Of a stretch of 64,000 bases of DNA, positions 34,621 through 44,258 are shown in pieces. Location: positions 62,001 to 126,000 of the forward strand of contig NZ_CP031165.1 in NCBI RefSeq assembly GCF_003344865.1, written 5' to 3'. Source of the stretch: Euzebya pacifica. GTDB lineage: Bacteria > Actinomycetota > Nitriliruptoria > Euzebyales > Euzebyaceae. The notes beneath the pieces were generated by a model. It saw nothing but the letters and a program-made list of their open reading frames with translations, did no database searches and was not told where the DNA came from. Positions within the stretch are counted from its first letter, which is position 1. Each line of letters begins with the position of its first letter. A program made the position numbers and the translations under genes.

Positions 34621-34780
34621 CTCAGTCGCGTTGGCCTCGACTGGCACGACACACCTCGGAGGTGTGTTGCCTCAGTCGCAGACGGGTCGACTGGACCGAC
34701 ACGCCTCCGATGCGTGTTGTCTCAGTCGCAGGAGGGTCGACTGGTGCGACACACCTGGGGGTGACCGGTCCGACACGCCC
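34621..34780. repeat. 50-bp tandem repeat array, three copies plus a remnant
   Basis: CTCAGTCGC recurs at 34621, 34671 and 34721, exactly 50 bases apart, each followed by (T/C)CGACTGG and CGACAC(G/A)CCT. A fragment GGTCCGACACGCC follows at about 34767. It ends just before the guaB stop (34787). The units are about 75-90% alike within and between the two arrays. They have no unique spacers, so this is not a CRISPR. Confidence 0.8.
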
Positions 34781-34786
34781 GGGGGG

Positions 34787-36256
34787 TCAGCGTTCGCCGG
34801 GCTGGTAGTTGGGGGCCTCGTGGACGACGTCGAGGTCGTGGACGTGGCTCTCGCGAGACCCGGCGGCGGTCTGGCGGACGAAGCGGGCCTTCTCAGCGAG
34901 CTCCACCAGGTTCTGTGCACCGACATAGCCCATCCCGGACCGCAGGCCGCCGATCAGCTGACCGGTGACGTCGGCGACGGGGCCGCGGTATGGCAGCAGG
35001 CCGGACACACCCTCGGGCACCATCTTCTCGGGCTTGCTGCCGGAGTCCTGGAAGTACCGGTCGGCCGAGCCGGCGCGCATGGCGTCCAGCGACCCCATGC
35101 CGCGGTACTCCTTGTAGCGACGGCCACCGGCCAGGACCAGCTCGCCGGGGGACTCGTCGGTGCCTGCCAGCAGGTTGCCGACCATGATCGCGGTGGCGCC
35201 GGCGGCCAGCGCCTTGACCATGTCGCCTGAGAACCGGATGCCACCGTCGGCCACGGTGGAGACGTCCAGGTCAGCGGCAGCCTCGGCGGCCTCCATGACG
35301 GCGGTCAGCTGGGGCACGCCGACACCGGTGACGATGCGGGTGGTGCAGATCGAGCCCGGGCCGACCCCGACCTTGACGACATCGGCGCCGTGGTCGACAC
35401 AGGCGCGGACGGCGTCCGCCGTCGCGACGTTGCCGACCATCAGCGCGGTCTCGGGGTGGCTGGCCTTGACCTTGGCGGCGAACTCCAGGATCCCGGTGGA
35501 GTGACCGTGGGCGGAGTCGATCGCCAGCAGGTCCACGCCGGCGTCGACCAGCGCAGCCGCGCGATCGAGCATGCCGTCACCGACGCCGATCGCCGCTGCG
35601 GACAGCAGCCGACCCTTCAGGTCCTTGGCGGAGTTCGGGTACGCCCGGATCTTCTCGATGTCCTTGAACGTGAACATGCCGACCAGCCGACCGTCGTCGT
35701 CGACGATCGGCAGCTTCTCCACCCGGTGGGTCTGCATCAGCTTGCGAGCCGTCTCGAGGTCCGTGCCGACGGCCGCGGTCACGAGGCCCTCGGAGGTCAT
35801 GTAGGTGGAGACCGGCTTGGCGGGGTCGGCGTCGTCGCGCAGGTCTCGGTTGGTCACCACGCCGAGCAGCCGGCCGTCGGTGCCGACGACCGGGAAGCCG
35901 GAAATGCGATACCGACGCATCAGCTCGTGGGAGCGGGACACCGGGTCATCGGGGCCGAGGGTGACGGGGCCGGAGATGAAGCCGGACTCCGAACGCTTGA
36001 CGCGCTCGACCATCGAGGCCTGCTCCTCCACCGTGCAGTTCTTGTGGATGACCCCGATGCCGCCCTGGCGGGCCACGGCGACGGCCATCTCGCCCTCGGT
36101 GACCTTGTCCATCGCCGCCGACAGCAGGGGCACCCGCAGGTTCACGCCCTGGGCCAGCTCCACCGCCACGTCGACGTCACGGGGGAGGACCGAGGAGGGT
36201 CCGGGGAGGAGCAGCACGTCGTCGTAGGCGAGCGCCTGGGGGATGTCAGCCACCAC
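34787..36256 (-). CDS. guaB: Inosine-5'-monophosphate dehydrogenase
   Basis: Converts IMP to XMP with NAD+, the committed step of guanine nucleotide synthesis. The 489-residue protein has the full architecture: an N-terminal TIM-barrel part ([15 protein letters not shown]), two CBS domains at about residues 95-205, the catalytic loop [10 protein letters not shown] with Cys304, and the flap GMGSLDAM. The start is one of two adjacent GTG codons; 36256 is preferred because AAGGA lies 8 bases upstream. Downstream of its stop lies the 50-bp repeat array. It is probably transcribed alone or from the diguanylate cyclase gene upstream. Confidence 0.95.
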   Translation of the reverse strand: MVADIPQALAYDDVLLLPGPSSVLPRDVDVAVELAQGVNLRVPLLSAAMDKVTEGEMAVAVARQGGIGVIHKNCTVEEQASMVERVKRSESGFISGPVTLGPDDPVSRSHELMRRYRISGFPVVGTDGRLLGVVTNRDLRDDADPAKPVSTYMTSEGLVTAAVGTDLETARKLMQTHRVEKLPIVDDDGRLVGMFTFKDIEKIRAYPNSAKDLKGRLLSAAAIGVGDGMLDRAAALVDAGVDLLAIDSAHGHSTGILEFAAKVKASHPETALMVGNVATADAVRACVDHGADVVKVGVGPGSICTTRIVTGVGVPQLTAVMEAAEAAADLDVSTVADGGIRFSGDMVKALAAGATAIMVGNLLAGTDESPGELVLAGGRRYKEYRGMGSLDAMRAGSADRYFQDSGSKPEKMVPEGVSGLLPYRGPVADVTGQLIGGLRSGMGYVGAQNLVELAEKARFVRQTAAGSRESHVHDLDVVHEAPNYQPGER

Positions 36257-36339
36257 TGTCGGATCCTTGATTGGGGGAGGAGCGGAACGCCCATGGTCCC
36301 ACTCGACCCCGGAACGTGCACGTGCGCGACCGTACGGGC

Positions 36340-37353
<1,014 letters not shown>

Positions 37354-37436
37354 CCCGTACACATCGGCGGTCGGGTCCGACGGGTGAGGACAATTGGTGC
37401 TGGACGGCCACACGGGCCTCGGATAAACCGGAGCAG

Positions 37437-39299
37437 TTGCACGATCCTTCGCCTCCTGAACCCTCGCCGCCACCCGTCGACCTCGGCATACCCGACCTCG
37501 GGCCGGCGAGGCTGATCGGCGAGGGCGCCCGGGGGACGGTGTACCGGGCGCCCATCCCGACCGGCCACGACGTTGCCGTGCGGGTGGTGTCGCCCTTCGG
37601 CGGGGACCCCGCCGAGCTCGACGGACTGTGCAGGACCGCGGGGCTGCTGACCACACGTGCCCACCCGCATGTCTCAGCAGTCTGGGCGGCCGGTGTGACC
37701 GACACGGGCGCCGGCTACCTGGTCGAGGAGATCCGAGCCGGCGGCAGCCTGCGGACCATGCTGGAGAAGGGTCCGCTCGACGTGGCAGACGTGCTGTCCC
37801 TCGGTGTGCGGCTGGCGGCGGGCATGGCGGCCGTCCACGCCTGCGGGTCCCTCATCGGCTGGGTCGCGTCGGACAGTGTCCGGACGGATGCGTGGGGTCA
37901 GCGAACGTGGTGCGGTGTCGGGGTCGACCTGCTGCTGCGGGACGGGGACAGCCGTCGGGTGCCCAGCATGTACGCAGCCCCGGAGTGGTTCGAGGGTGGG
38001 GGCCCCACGGTGGCGACGGAGGTCTACGGACTCGGCGCCGTGCTGGCGCATGCGTTGCGCGGGCGGGCCCTCGCCGACATCGGGCATGTGGAGGAGACGA
38101 TCCTGCCGCTGATGACGCGGGTGAGGACCGGGGACCTGCCCGACCTCGCCAAGGAGGGATTTCCCGAACCCGTCGCCGCCCTGATCCACACGCTGACCGC
38201 GCTCGACCCGGCGGACCGGCCGGATCCCACCGGTGCTGGCGCCATGATCCGTGCGGTCCAGGCGCGGCTGGGACAGCCGGTGACCGAGGTCGGACCGTGG
38301 TCCCCTCCCTCGAGGGCCGTGCCGGTCGGAACGAAGGGCCCCGAACGCGAACGTCTCGCGGTCCCACCGGCGCCCTCCCCTCGGCCGGCCCCGCCTTCGC
38401 CCTCCCCGCGGCCGGTCCCGCCGAGCCCGCGTCCGTCCGCACGGGGGTGGCTGGTGACCGAGCGAGGGGATCACTGGCCGGTCGCCGGCGAGGTCAGGAT
38501 CGGAACCGGCACGACCGTGCGTCCGGTGGGCACGGGCGTGGTGCTGGAGAACCGCGACGAGGGAACCCTCATCGCGTCGAGCGGTCAGCCTCCTCGCCGG
38601 ATCGCCTGCCCGTCGGCCACGTTCCTGGAGGAGGGGGACGTCGTTCACGTCGGTGGTGAACGCCTGCGGTGGCGTGCGTTCGTGGAAGCGCCGTTCCCTG
38701 TGCCGGCGCCAACGCATGCGCTGACGGCCGCGGCGGCGTGCGCCGGCCTGTACGGGGAGCCCTGGGTCGGTGCCCTCCTGGATGCGGCGAAACGCTGCCG
38801 GACGTCGGTGGTGGCGGTCGATGTCGGGCTGCGTACCGCGGCGGACCTGGCCCCGGTCCCGTGGGTGGCGCGAGGGGATCGGGTCGGGCTGGACCTGCCG
38901 GTCGGACGGGCGCGTGTCGTGACCGCCGGGCCCGACGGGGTGGCCGTGCCGCTCGAGGGTCGGCGGGTCGTGGCGTGGGATCGTGTCCGGGAGCTGAGGT
39001 ACAGCGTCTGGGGGGCCAACCAGCAGGAGTTCGCCATCGAGCACGCGGACGGACGGATCAGCTGGTCGCCGGTTCTGGGGTGGCCGTCGGCTGGGTCCGG
39101 TTTCCTGAGGGCCGTCGCCGGGATCTGGCGCGCAGCGGCCCCCGACGTCTGGCGGCAGGCGCGGGCGGCACACACCGCGGACCTTCGCCAGCGGCACGGA
39201 CTCCCTGACACGGGACCTGCTGACGACGCCGAACACGACGAGCTGCGTCGCCGAATCCTCCAACCGCGGGTGGGCGGGGACTCCCACCTGGTGACCTGA
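37437..39299 (+). CDS. Pseudokinase with FHA-like and conserved C-terminal domains
   Basis: A 620-residue soluble protein. Residues 22-270 resemble a Ser/Thr kinase: the glycine loop GEGARGTV (28-35) and the C-lobe APEW (181-184) and EVYGLG survive. The beta3 lysine is Arg49 (VAVR), HRD is replaced (HACGSLIGW) and DFG is lost (GVGVDLLL). It should not phosphorylate. A proline-rich linker (about 300-335) leads to an FHA-like beta segment (about 336-410), then a 200-residue domain shared with the next gene. TTG at 37437 is chosen because it follows GGAG and precedes the first domain. It is first of three co-directional genes. Confidence 0.7.
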   Translation: MHDPSPPEPSPPPVDLGIPDLGPARLIGEGARGTVYRAPIPTGHDVAVRVVSPFGGDPAELDGLCRTAGLLTTRAHPHVSAVWAAGVTDTGAGYLVEEIRAGGSLRTMLEKGPLDVADVLSLGVRLAAGMAAVHACGSLIGWVASDSVRTDAWGQRTWCGVGVDLLLRDGDSRRVPSMYAAPEWFEGGGPTVATEVYGLGAVLAHALRGRALADIGHVEETILPLMTRVRTGDLPDLAKEGFPEPVAALIHTLTALDPADRPDPTGAGAMIRAVQARLGQPVTEVGPWSPPSRAVPVGTKGPERERLAVPPAPSPRPAPPSPSPRPVPPSPRPSARGWLVTERGDHWPVAGEVRIGTGTTVRPVGTGVVLENRDEGTLIASSGQPPRRIACPSATFLEEGDVVHVGGERLRWRAFVEAPFPVPAPTHALTAAAACAGLYGEPWVGALLDAAKRCRTSVVAVDVGLRTAADLAPVPWVARGDRVGLDLPVGRARVVTAGPDGVAVPLEGRRVVAWDRVRELRYSVWGANQQEFAIEHADGRISWSPVLGWPSAGSGFLRAVAGIWRAAAPDVWRQARAAHTADLRQRHGLPDTGPADDAEHDELRRRILQPRVGGDSHLVT

Positions 39300-39324
39300 C
39301 GTCCACTCTTCGCGAGGAGCCCGC

Positions 39325-40365
39325 ATGACCAGCCACCATGACCAACGCGAGGCCCAGCAGCTGCGCGAACGTGCGGCTCCTGCGTCCGTGCCGACGCCAG
39401 TCGGCGTCCCGGTGGCCCCACCCCCGCCAAGCGTCGGAGGCGGCCCGGTGGGTTGGCTGGTCAGTGACCGAGGAGAGATCCTGCCGCTCCACGGCCTTAC
39501 TTGGCTCGGCAGCGCCCCATCCGAGGCGGGAGCGCAGGAGCGCCGTCACTGTGTCGAAGGGCTCCACCCGACACACGCGTGCCTGCTTCCAGTCGGCACC
39601 GGCCTCGTGGTCAAGGAGCACCGGCTTCCCGCCGCCATCGTGTCGAACGGGCAGACACCCCAGATGCTGGACGGACAGTCCCTGACCGGCCTGGACGACG
39701 GGGACATCCTTCACCTCGGGCCGGTGCGGCTGCGCTGGCTGGCCAATGCGACCATGCCGGACGAACCGATTCCTCCGCCGGAGGACGAGCTGACCGCTGT
39801 CGCTGCTGCGTCCCGTCTGTACCGCCAGCCGTTCGTCAGCGCGCTGTTGGCCGCCGCCGCGCGCACACGCGGCATCGTGGCCGCGGTGGACGTCGGCCTT
39901 CGGGATGTGACCGATGACGCGCCGGCGGAGTGGGAACTGCGAGGGGCCTCCATCGTCCAAGACCTTCCCGTCGAGCGTGCCAGCGTGGTCGTGGTCGGCC
40001 CCCGCGGTGTGTCCGTACCGCTGGAGAACAGGCGCCCGGTGCCCTGGAGACGTGTCCGCCAGCTCCGGTACGGGACAGGGGACGTCAATCAGCAGTTCGA
40101 GATCCTCAGCGACTCCGGACGGATCGAGTGGGCAGCGCTCAGGGGAGGGCCAACCATGGGAACCGCGCTTCTCGGTGCAGCGGCGATGGCGTGGCGAGCA
40201 GCTGCCCCCGATGTCTGGCAGCAGGCACGCGCGGCCCACAGCGCGGACCTGCGGCAGCGCCACGGCTTCCTCGACACTGGGCCTGTTGACGACGCCAGCC
40301 ACGAGGCGCTGCTCTTGCGGACGCGTCCCCCGCTGGTGCGTGGTGACTTCCACCTGGTGACCTGA
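39325..40365 (+). CDS. FHA-like protein with the same conserved C-terminal domain
   Basis: A 346-residue paralogue of the second half of the upstream pseudokinase. An FHA-like part (about 43-140: GWLVSDRGEILPL, DGDILHLGPVRLRWL) is followed by the shared domain (about 150-346). That domain has near-identical blocks: VAAVDVGLRD, WRRVRQLRY, NQQFEI, WRAAAPDVWQQARAAH, ADLRQRHG, DTGPVDD and a HLVT C-terminus. It has no kinase part. The ATG follows GAGGAG. The shared domain matches nothing I know. Confidence 0.7.
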   Translation: MTSHHDQREAQQLRERAAPASVPTPVGVPVAPPPPSVGGGPVGWLVSDRGEILPLHGLTWLGSAPSEAGAQERRHCVEGLHPTHACLLPVGTGLVVKEHRLPAAIVSNGQTPQMLDGQSLTGLDDGDILHLGPVRLRWLANATMPDEPIPPPEDELTAVAAASRLYRQPFVSALLAAAARTRGIVAAVDVGLRDVTDDAPAEWELRGASIVQDLPVERASVVVVGPRGVSVPLENRRPVPWRRVRQLRYGTGDVNQQFEILSDSGRIEWAALRGGPTMGTALLGAAAMAWRAAAPDVWQQARAAHSADLRQRHGFLDTGPVDDASHEALLLRTRPPLVRGDFHLVT

Positions 40366-40390
40366 CGTCGACCCCGAGCGAGGAGACCAC

Positions 40391-40948
40391 ATGACCGACC
40401 GCTACGACGGACGCGAGGCCCCGCCGCCCGTGCCGATCGACGTGCCACCGATCGTGGGCGCCAACCCGTGGGGCGCTCCCCCTGGCTGGCGGATCGAGCA
40501 CGGCCTGCCGCTCGTCGAACGTCGCGACTACCTCCCCTGGGCGGTTGTCCGCGGCGACGTCCCGCCGGAGGTGGTGTACCCGGGCACGGCCGAGACCGCG
40601 ACCGAGGTCCTGCTCGTGGACGGTCCGTTCATGGGCCGACCGGTCCGCTTCGGCGCACGCTTCGACGACGACGGCGTGCTGGTCGGGCTGGAATGCCACC
40701 GCTTGGCGCACTGGGCGTGGCCGGACGTCCCGGCGGTCGGACTGTCGCCACAGGTCCGCACGCACCTGGCCGCCGCGCTGGGTTTGCCCACCACCCATCG
40801 AACCGACCGGCAGCAACCAGCCGACGAGTACGACGTGGGATGGCTCCACGCGCGCCACGAGGTCCGGTACAGCCCGTCCAGCCGCGATGCCATGGACGAC
40901 TCCTGGGACGAGGCGCTGGTGATCACCGTCCGAGCTGGCGGGTCCTGA
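40391..40948 (+). CDS. Third gene of the pseudokinase module, unknown function
   Basis: A 185-residue soluble protein, proline-rich at the N-terminus (PPPVPIDVPPIVGANPWG), otherwise unfamiliar. Tryptophans are frequent (GWRIEHG, LPWAVV, HWAWPDVP, VGWLHARH). The 46 bases spanning the previous stop and this start are almost the same as at the previous gene junction, and GAGGAG precedes the ATG. It is therefore probably in the same operon and may act with the two FHA-like proteins. It converges with the exopolysaccharide operon. Confidence 0.65.
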   Translation: MTDRYDGREAPPPVPIDVPPIVGANPWGAPPGWRIEHGLPLVERRDYLPWAVVRGDVPPEVVYPGTAETATEVLLVDGPFMGRPVRFGARFDDDGVLVGLECHRLAHWAWPDVPAVGLSPQVRTHLAAALGLPTTHRTDRQQPADEYDVGWLHARHEVRYSPSSRDAMDDSWDEALVITVRAGGS

Positions 40949-40963
40949 CGTCGTGCCCGGGGG

Positions 40964-41989
40964 TCACGACACGCGGTCCATGGTGGGAAGGTCCCGGCCC
41001 TCGGCAACGCCCTCGAGCGCGATCCGCGCCGCCATCCTCCCGCGCGTCCACGCGACTGTGCGCTGGAGTCCTTCCTCCAGGGACACGGGCGCCACGTCGG
41101 GCACGAGGGTACGAAGGCGGTCGACGTCGGCCCGGCTGTGGCGGATGTCGCTCACCCGTTCGGGGCCGTGGTGCACGACCAACGGGTGGCCCACGACACG
41201 GCAGACGACGTCGATCAGCTGGTCCAACGACGTCGGCTCACCGGAGGCCACGTTCACCGCGGCGGCACTCGTCAGCCCACGTTGCAACGCGGTGGAGATC
41301 ACGTCGGCCACCGTGTCGACGAAGACGAAGTCCCTTGTCTGCCCACCATCACCGTTGACCACCAACGGCTGTCCGTCGAGCGCGGCCTCGACGAACGCGG
41401 GGATCACGGCCGCGTACGCGTGGCCGGCCGGTTGGTGGGGCCCGTAGACGTTGAAGAACCGCAGCGGCAGCACCGGCAGGCCGTAGCTGCGCCCGTACGA
41501 CAGCGCGTAGCCCTCCGCGGCCAGCTTGCTGGCTGCGTACGGGCTCAGCGGATCCACCGGCAGCCCCTCGTGCTTCCGTGCTGCCGGGTGCTCGCCGTAC
41601 ACCGCAGAGGACGAGGCCAGCACCACCGGGACGTTGCCGACGGCACGCGCCGCATCCAGCACCCGCAGGGTCCCCGTGGCGTTGACCTCGTGGCAGAGGA
41701 CGGGATCGGCGACCGACGCGGCGACCGACGCCATGGCCGCGAGGTGGACGATCCCGTCGCAGCCCTCCACGGCGGACCGCAGCGCGGTCCAGTCCAGGAT
41801 CGAGGCGTCGATGTCGGTCACCGGAAGGCCGTGGAGGGTGCCGTGGTCACCCGCGGAGCGATCGTCGATGACCCGGACCTCGTCGACCTCGTCATCGTCC
41901 AGCAACCGACGCACGAGGTTGGCACCGATGAAACCCGCACCACCGGTGACGAGGATGCGGCGGGGTCGTTGCAGCGTGGAGCGGGTCAT
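40964..41989 (-). CDS. NAD-dependent nucleotide-sugar epimerase/dehydratase
   Basis: An extended SDR of 341 residues: GGAGFIGANLVRRLL at the N-terminus, the catalytic SSSAVYGE and YAASK (Tyr/Lys) motifs and NVYGPHQ. It resembles UDP-glucose 4-epimerase and related sugar epimerases that prepare precursors for polysaccharides. The ATG overlaps the stop of the small membrane gene. It is the last gene of the ten-gene exopolysaccharide operon. The exact sugar is unknown. Confidence 0.88.
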   Translation of the reverse strand: MTRSTLQRPRRILVTGGAGFIGANLVRRLLDDDEVDEVRVIDDRSAGDHGTLHGLPVTDIDASILDWTALRSAVEGCDGIVHLAAMASVAASVADPVLCHEVNATGTLRVLDAARAVGNVPVVLASSSAVYGEHPAARKHEGLPVDPLSPYAASKLAAEGYALSYGRSYGLPVLPLRFFNVYGPHQPAGHAYAAVIPAFVEAALDGQPLVVNGDGGQTRDFVFVDTVADVISTALQRGLTSAAAVNVASGEPTSLDQLIDVVCRVVGHPLVVHHGPERVSDIRHSRADVDRLRTLVPDVAPVSLEEGLQRTVAWTRGRMAARIALEGVAEGRDLPTMDRVS

Positions 41990-42396
41990 CCCGACACCTT
42001 TCGTTGGCGCAGGAGCAGGCCCGCCGTCGCCGCGACGACCGTCACCCCCACGAGGATCTGGAGGGCCCGTGGTCCGGACCACGGGCCGATCAACAGGACG
42101 GTGGTGCTGACGACCACGGACACGGCAACCGACACGACGACGACAACGCCTGCACCCAGCCGGCGCACGTCGGGCCCGACGACGGCGAGTCCGGGACCGA
42201 CCGCGACGAACGCCAGGACAAGCGCCCCGCGAAGCGCGATCGGCATGGGCACGGCCAGCGCGAGGGCGGCCAACGCCGACAGCGCCAGCGCACCGACCCG
42301 TCCCCGGCGCGTGGGGTCCATCAGCCGCGGGGTGTCGAGCGACCGCGTGGGGTCGATCAGCGGCGTGGTGTCGGTCTGCGGCGAGCGGTCGGTCAT
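41986..42396 (-). CDS. Small hydrophobic membrane protein of the exopolysaccharide operon
   Basis: A 136-residue protein with a polar N-terminus and about four membrane segments from residue 29 on (VGALALSALAALALAVPMPI and following). No family recognised. It overlaps both neighbours by 4 bases (ATGA), so it is part of the cluster, perhaps assisting the adjacent large membrane protein. Confidence 0.65.
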   Translation of the reverse strand: MTDRSPQTDTTPLIDPTRSLDTPRLMDPTRRGRVGALALSALAALALAVPMPIALRGALVLAFVAVGPGLAVVGPDVRRLGAGVVVVVSVAVSVVVSTTVLLIGPWSGPRALQILVGVTVVAATAGLLLRQRKVSG

Positions 42397-44258
42397 CGGG
42401 CACCCACCCCTCCCACCTCGGTGACGCCCCGGTCCTCGGGGGCTCGACCCCACACCACACCAGCGTCGTTGCGGGCCAGCTCGACGAAGGCGGGATCCGC
42501 GGCGAGCGCGGCGTCGATCGTGGCGATGCCACCCGAGGGCAGCGAGCCCGACGCCTCGGTGGCCGCGACCATGCTCCGGGTCAGCAGCAGGTAGGTGGCG
42601 CTGTACGCCTCGTTGTCCAGCCACTCGCCCAGCACCCCGGCGGGGTCGGCGAGCACCCGACGACGACCGTCGACGGGTTCACGGTCGATGGGGACGTAGG
42701 TGAAGACCTCGTACCGCAACGACTGCGTGGGGTAGTTGCGTGATCCCTCGACCAGCAGCGACCCGGGCGGGGCGGTCGCGTAGAGGTCCTGGACCAGCGC
42801 CACCTCGTCCTGACCGAACGCGTACTGCCGCTCGTTGCCCAGGTGGGCCAGCAGGAACAGCGGCAGCAGCACGGCGCTCGCAACCGCCACGACGGCAGCG
42901 CCCCCACGACGCGACCGGTCGGCCACGAGGAGGGTGCCGACGAGGAACGCCAGCGCCGGGAGCCCGAACAAGACCACGCGGAACAGCACCTCGCCGCCGT
43001 AGCTGCTCAAGCCGACCAGCAGCACCGGCAGCCCGGCCAGCAGGGCCATCAGGCCGTGGGTTCGTCCCCGACGCCATTCCCGCAGCAGGCCGATCAGCGC
43101 CAGCAGCACCACCAGGACGGTCAGCACCCGGGCCGACGCCGCCACCAGCGCCTGGCCGCTGCTGACCGCCGCGAGGTCGACCACGGTGCCGTCGAGGTTG
43201 CTGCCGACCGAGCCAACCGTCTCGAGCTCGTCGGCGTTGTCCATCAGCAACGGCGCGGCGAAGACCACGGCCCATGCCGCGCCGACGCCGACGATCACCG
43301 TGGCCAGCCACGGCGTCCCGGCGTAGGCCCCCACGACCAACGCCACACAGGTGAGGGCCAGCATCACCGGGGTCAGCTGATGGCTGCAGGCGATGGCGAG
43401 GGCAAGGACGTAGACCTCCCGCGGGACGACCCCCAAGCGCTTGCGGACCGAGGTCGGGCCCAAGCGGCGCACCCCGCGTCCCACCCGTGACATCGCCCTG
43501 CTGCTGGCCGCGCCGATGCGCGTCAGGGCCGGGGTGGCCCGTGTCGCCAGCCGCAGCGACACCGGGCGTCGTGCCGCCGTGAGGCAGACCAGGACCACGA
43601 CGGCGGTCAGGTACATGACGAAGGCCATGGCCTGCGGGCTGAAGTAGTCCTGCCCGACCCACGACCCGAGTACGTACACCCAGCACGCCACCGGGCCCAC
43701 TCGCCGATCGTCGGTGCACACGGCGAACAGGACCGACAGCAGCCAGACGACCAGGAGGTTGACCACCAGCGGCCACCACCGGCCCAGCTGGGCCGCGTCG
43801 ATCCCGGTGGTCTCCGCGATCATGGCGTTGAGGGCGAAGAAGCCGGGCCACCCGTGGTAGGCGCCCAGCGTCTCGATGGTGGGGTCGACGACGCCGTTGC
43901 GCGTGATGAAGTCGATGACGCCCACGTGCTTCCACGCCCACGGATACCGCATGGTCCCGTACACCAGCGTCGGCGTGGCGTGCAGCACGACGAGCATCGC
44001 GACGACATGGGCCCGGAGGACGCCCGGCACGACCACGGGCATCGCCAGCGCACGGACGAAGCCGGCGACGAGGAAGCCCAGCCCGACCAGGCAGGTGACC
44101 GGCAGGACGCTGACGAACCCGAGGTCCGTCATCTCCTGCCAACGGATGCCGCCCACGATGCCCACGCCCCACAGGGCCACCCCGCCGATGAGCAGGGCCA
44201 GCGCGTCGAGCCGTTCGCGACGGCCGACCGCCGGTTCAGCGGAGGACGAGATCAACAT
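42393..44258 (-). CDS. Large polytopic membrane protein, glycosyltransferase-C or polymerase-like
   Basis: A 621-residue protein with about 14 hydrophobic segments and a soluble C-terminal part of about 110 residues. The loop YHGWPGFFALNAMIAETTG and the motif SWVGQDYFSPQAM occur in uncharacterised actinobacterial membrane proteins of polysaccharide clusters. The layout (many helices, long periplasmic loops) suits a GT-C glycosyltransferase or a Wzy-like polymerase, the one function otherwise missing here. The ATG at 44258 lies inside the end of the flippase gene (23-base overlap). No ribosome site is evident, so coupling is likely. Confidence 0.65.
   Translation of the reverse strand: MLISSSAEPAVGRRERLDALALLIGGVALWGVGIVGGIRWQEMTDLGFVSVLPVTCLVGLGFLVAGFVRALAMPVVVPGVLRAHVVAMLVVLHATPTLVYGTMRYPWAWKHVGVIDFITRNGVVDPTIETLGAYHGWPGFFALNAMIAETTGIDAAQLGRWWPLVVNLLVVWLLSVLFAVCTDDRRVGPVACWVYVLGSWVGQDYFSPQAMAFVMYLTAVVVLVCLTAARRPVSLRLATRATPALTRIGAASSRAMSRVGRGVRRLGPTSVRKRLGVVPREVYVLALAIACSHQLTPVMLALTCVALVVGAYAGTPWLATVIVGVGAAWAVVFAAPLLMDNADELETVGSVGSNLDGTVVDLAAVSSGQALVAASARVLTVLVVLLALIGLLREWRRGRTHGLMALLAGLPVLLVGLSSYGGEVLFRVVLFGLPALAFLVGTLLVADRSRRGGAAVVAVASAVLLPLFLLAHLGNERQYAFGQDEVALVQDLYATAPPGSLLVEGSRNYPTQSLRYEVFTYVPIDREPVDGRRRVLADPAGVLGEWLDNEAYSATYLLLTRSMVAATEASGSLPSGGIATIDAALAADPAFVELARNDAGVVWGRAPEDRGVTEVGGVGAR

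Noticed and set aside
33625-34780. CRISPR array
   Set aside because: The units are contiguous, with no unique spacers, and there are no cas genes.
34614-34808. A short plus-strand frame across the 50-bp repeats
   Set aside because: Its peptide is simply the translated repeat, shifting frame every unit because 50 is not a multiple of three, with no start signal.
37437-39299. Active Ser/Thr protein kinase
   Set aside because: The beta3 lysine, HRD and DFG motifs are replaced, so only the fold outline supports the kinase label.
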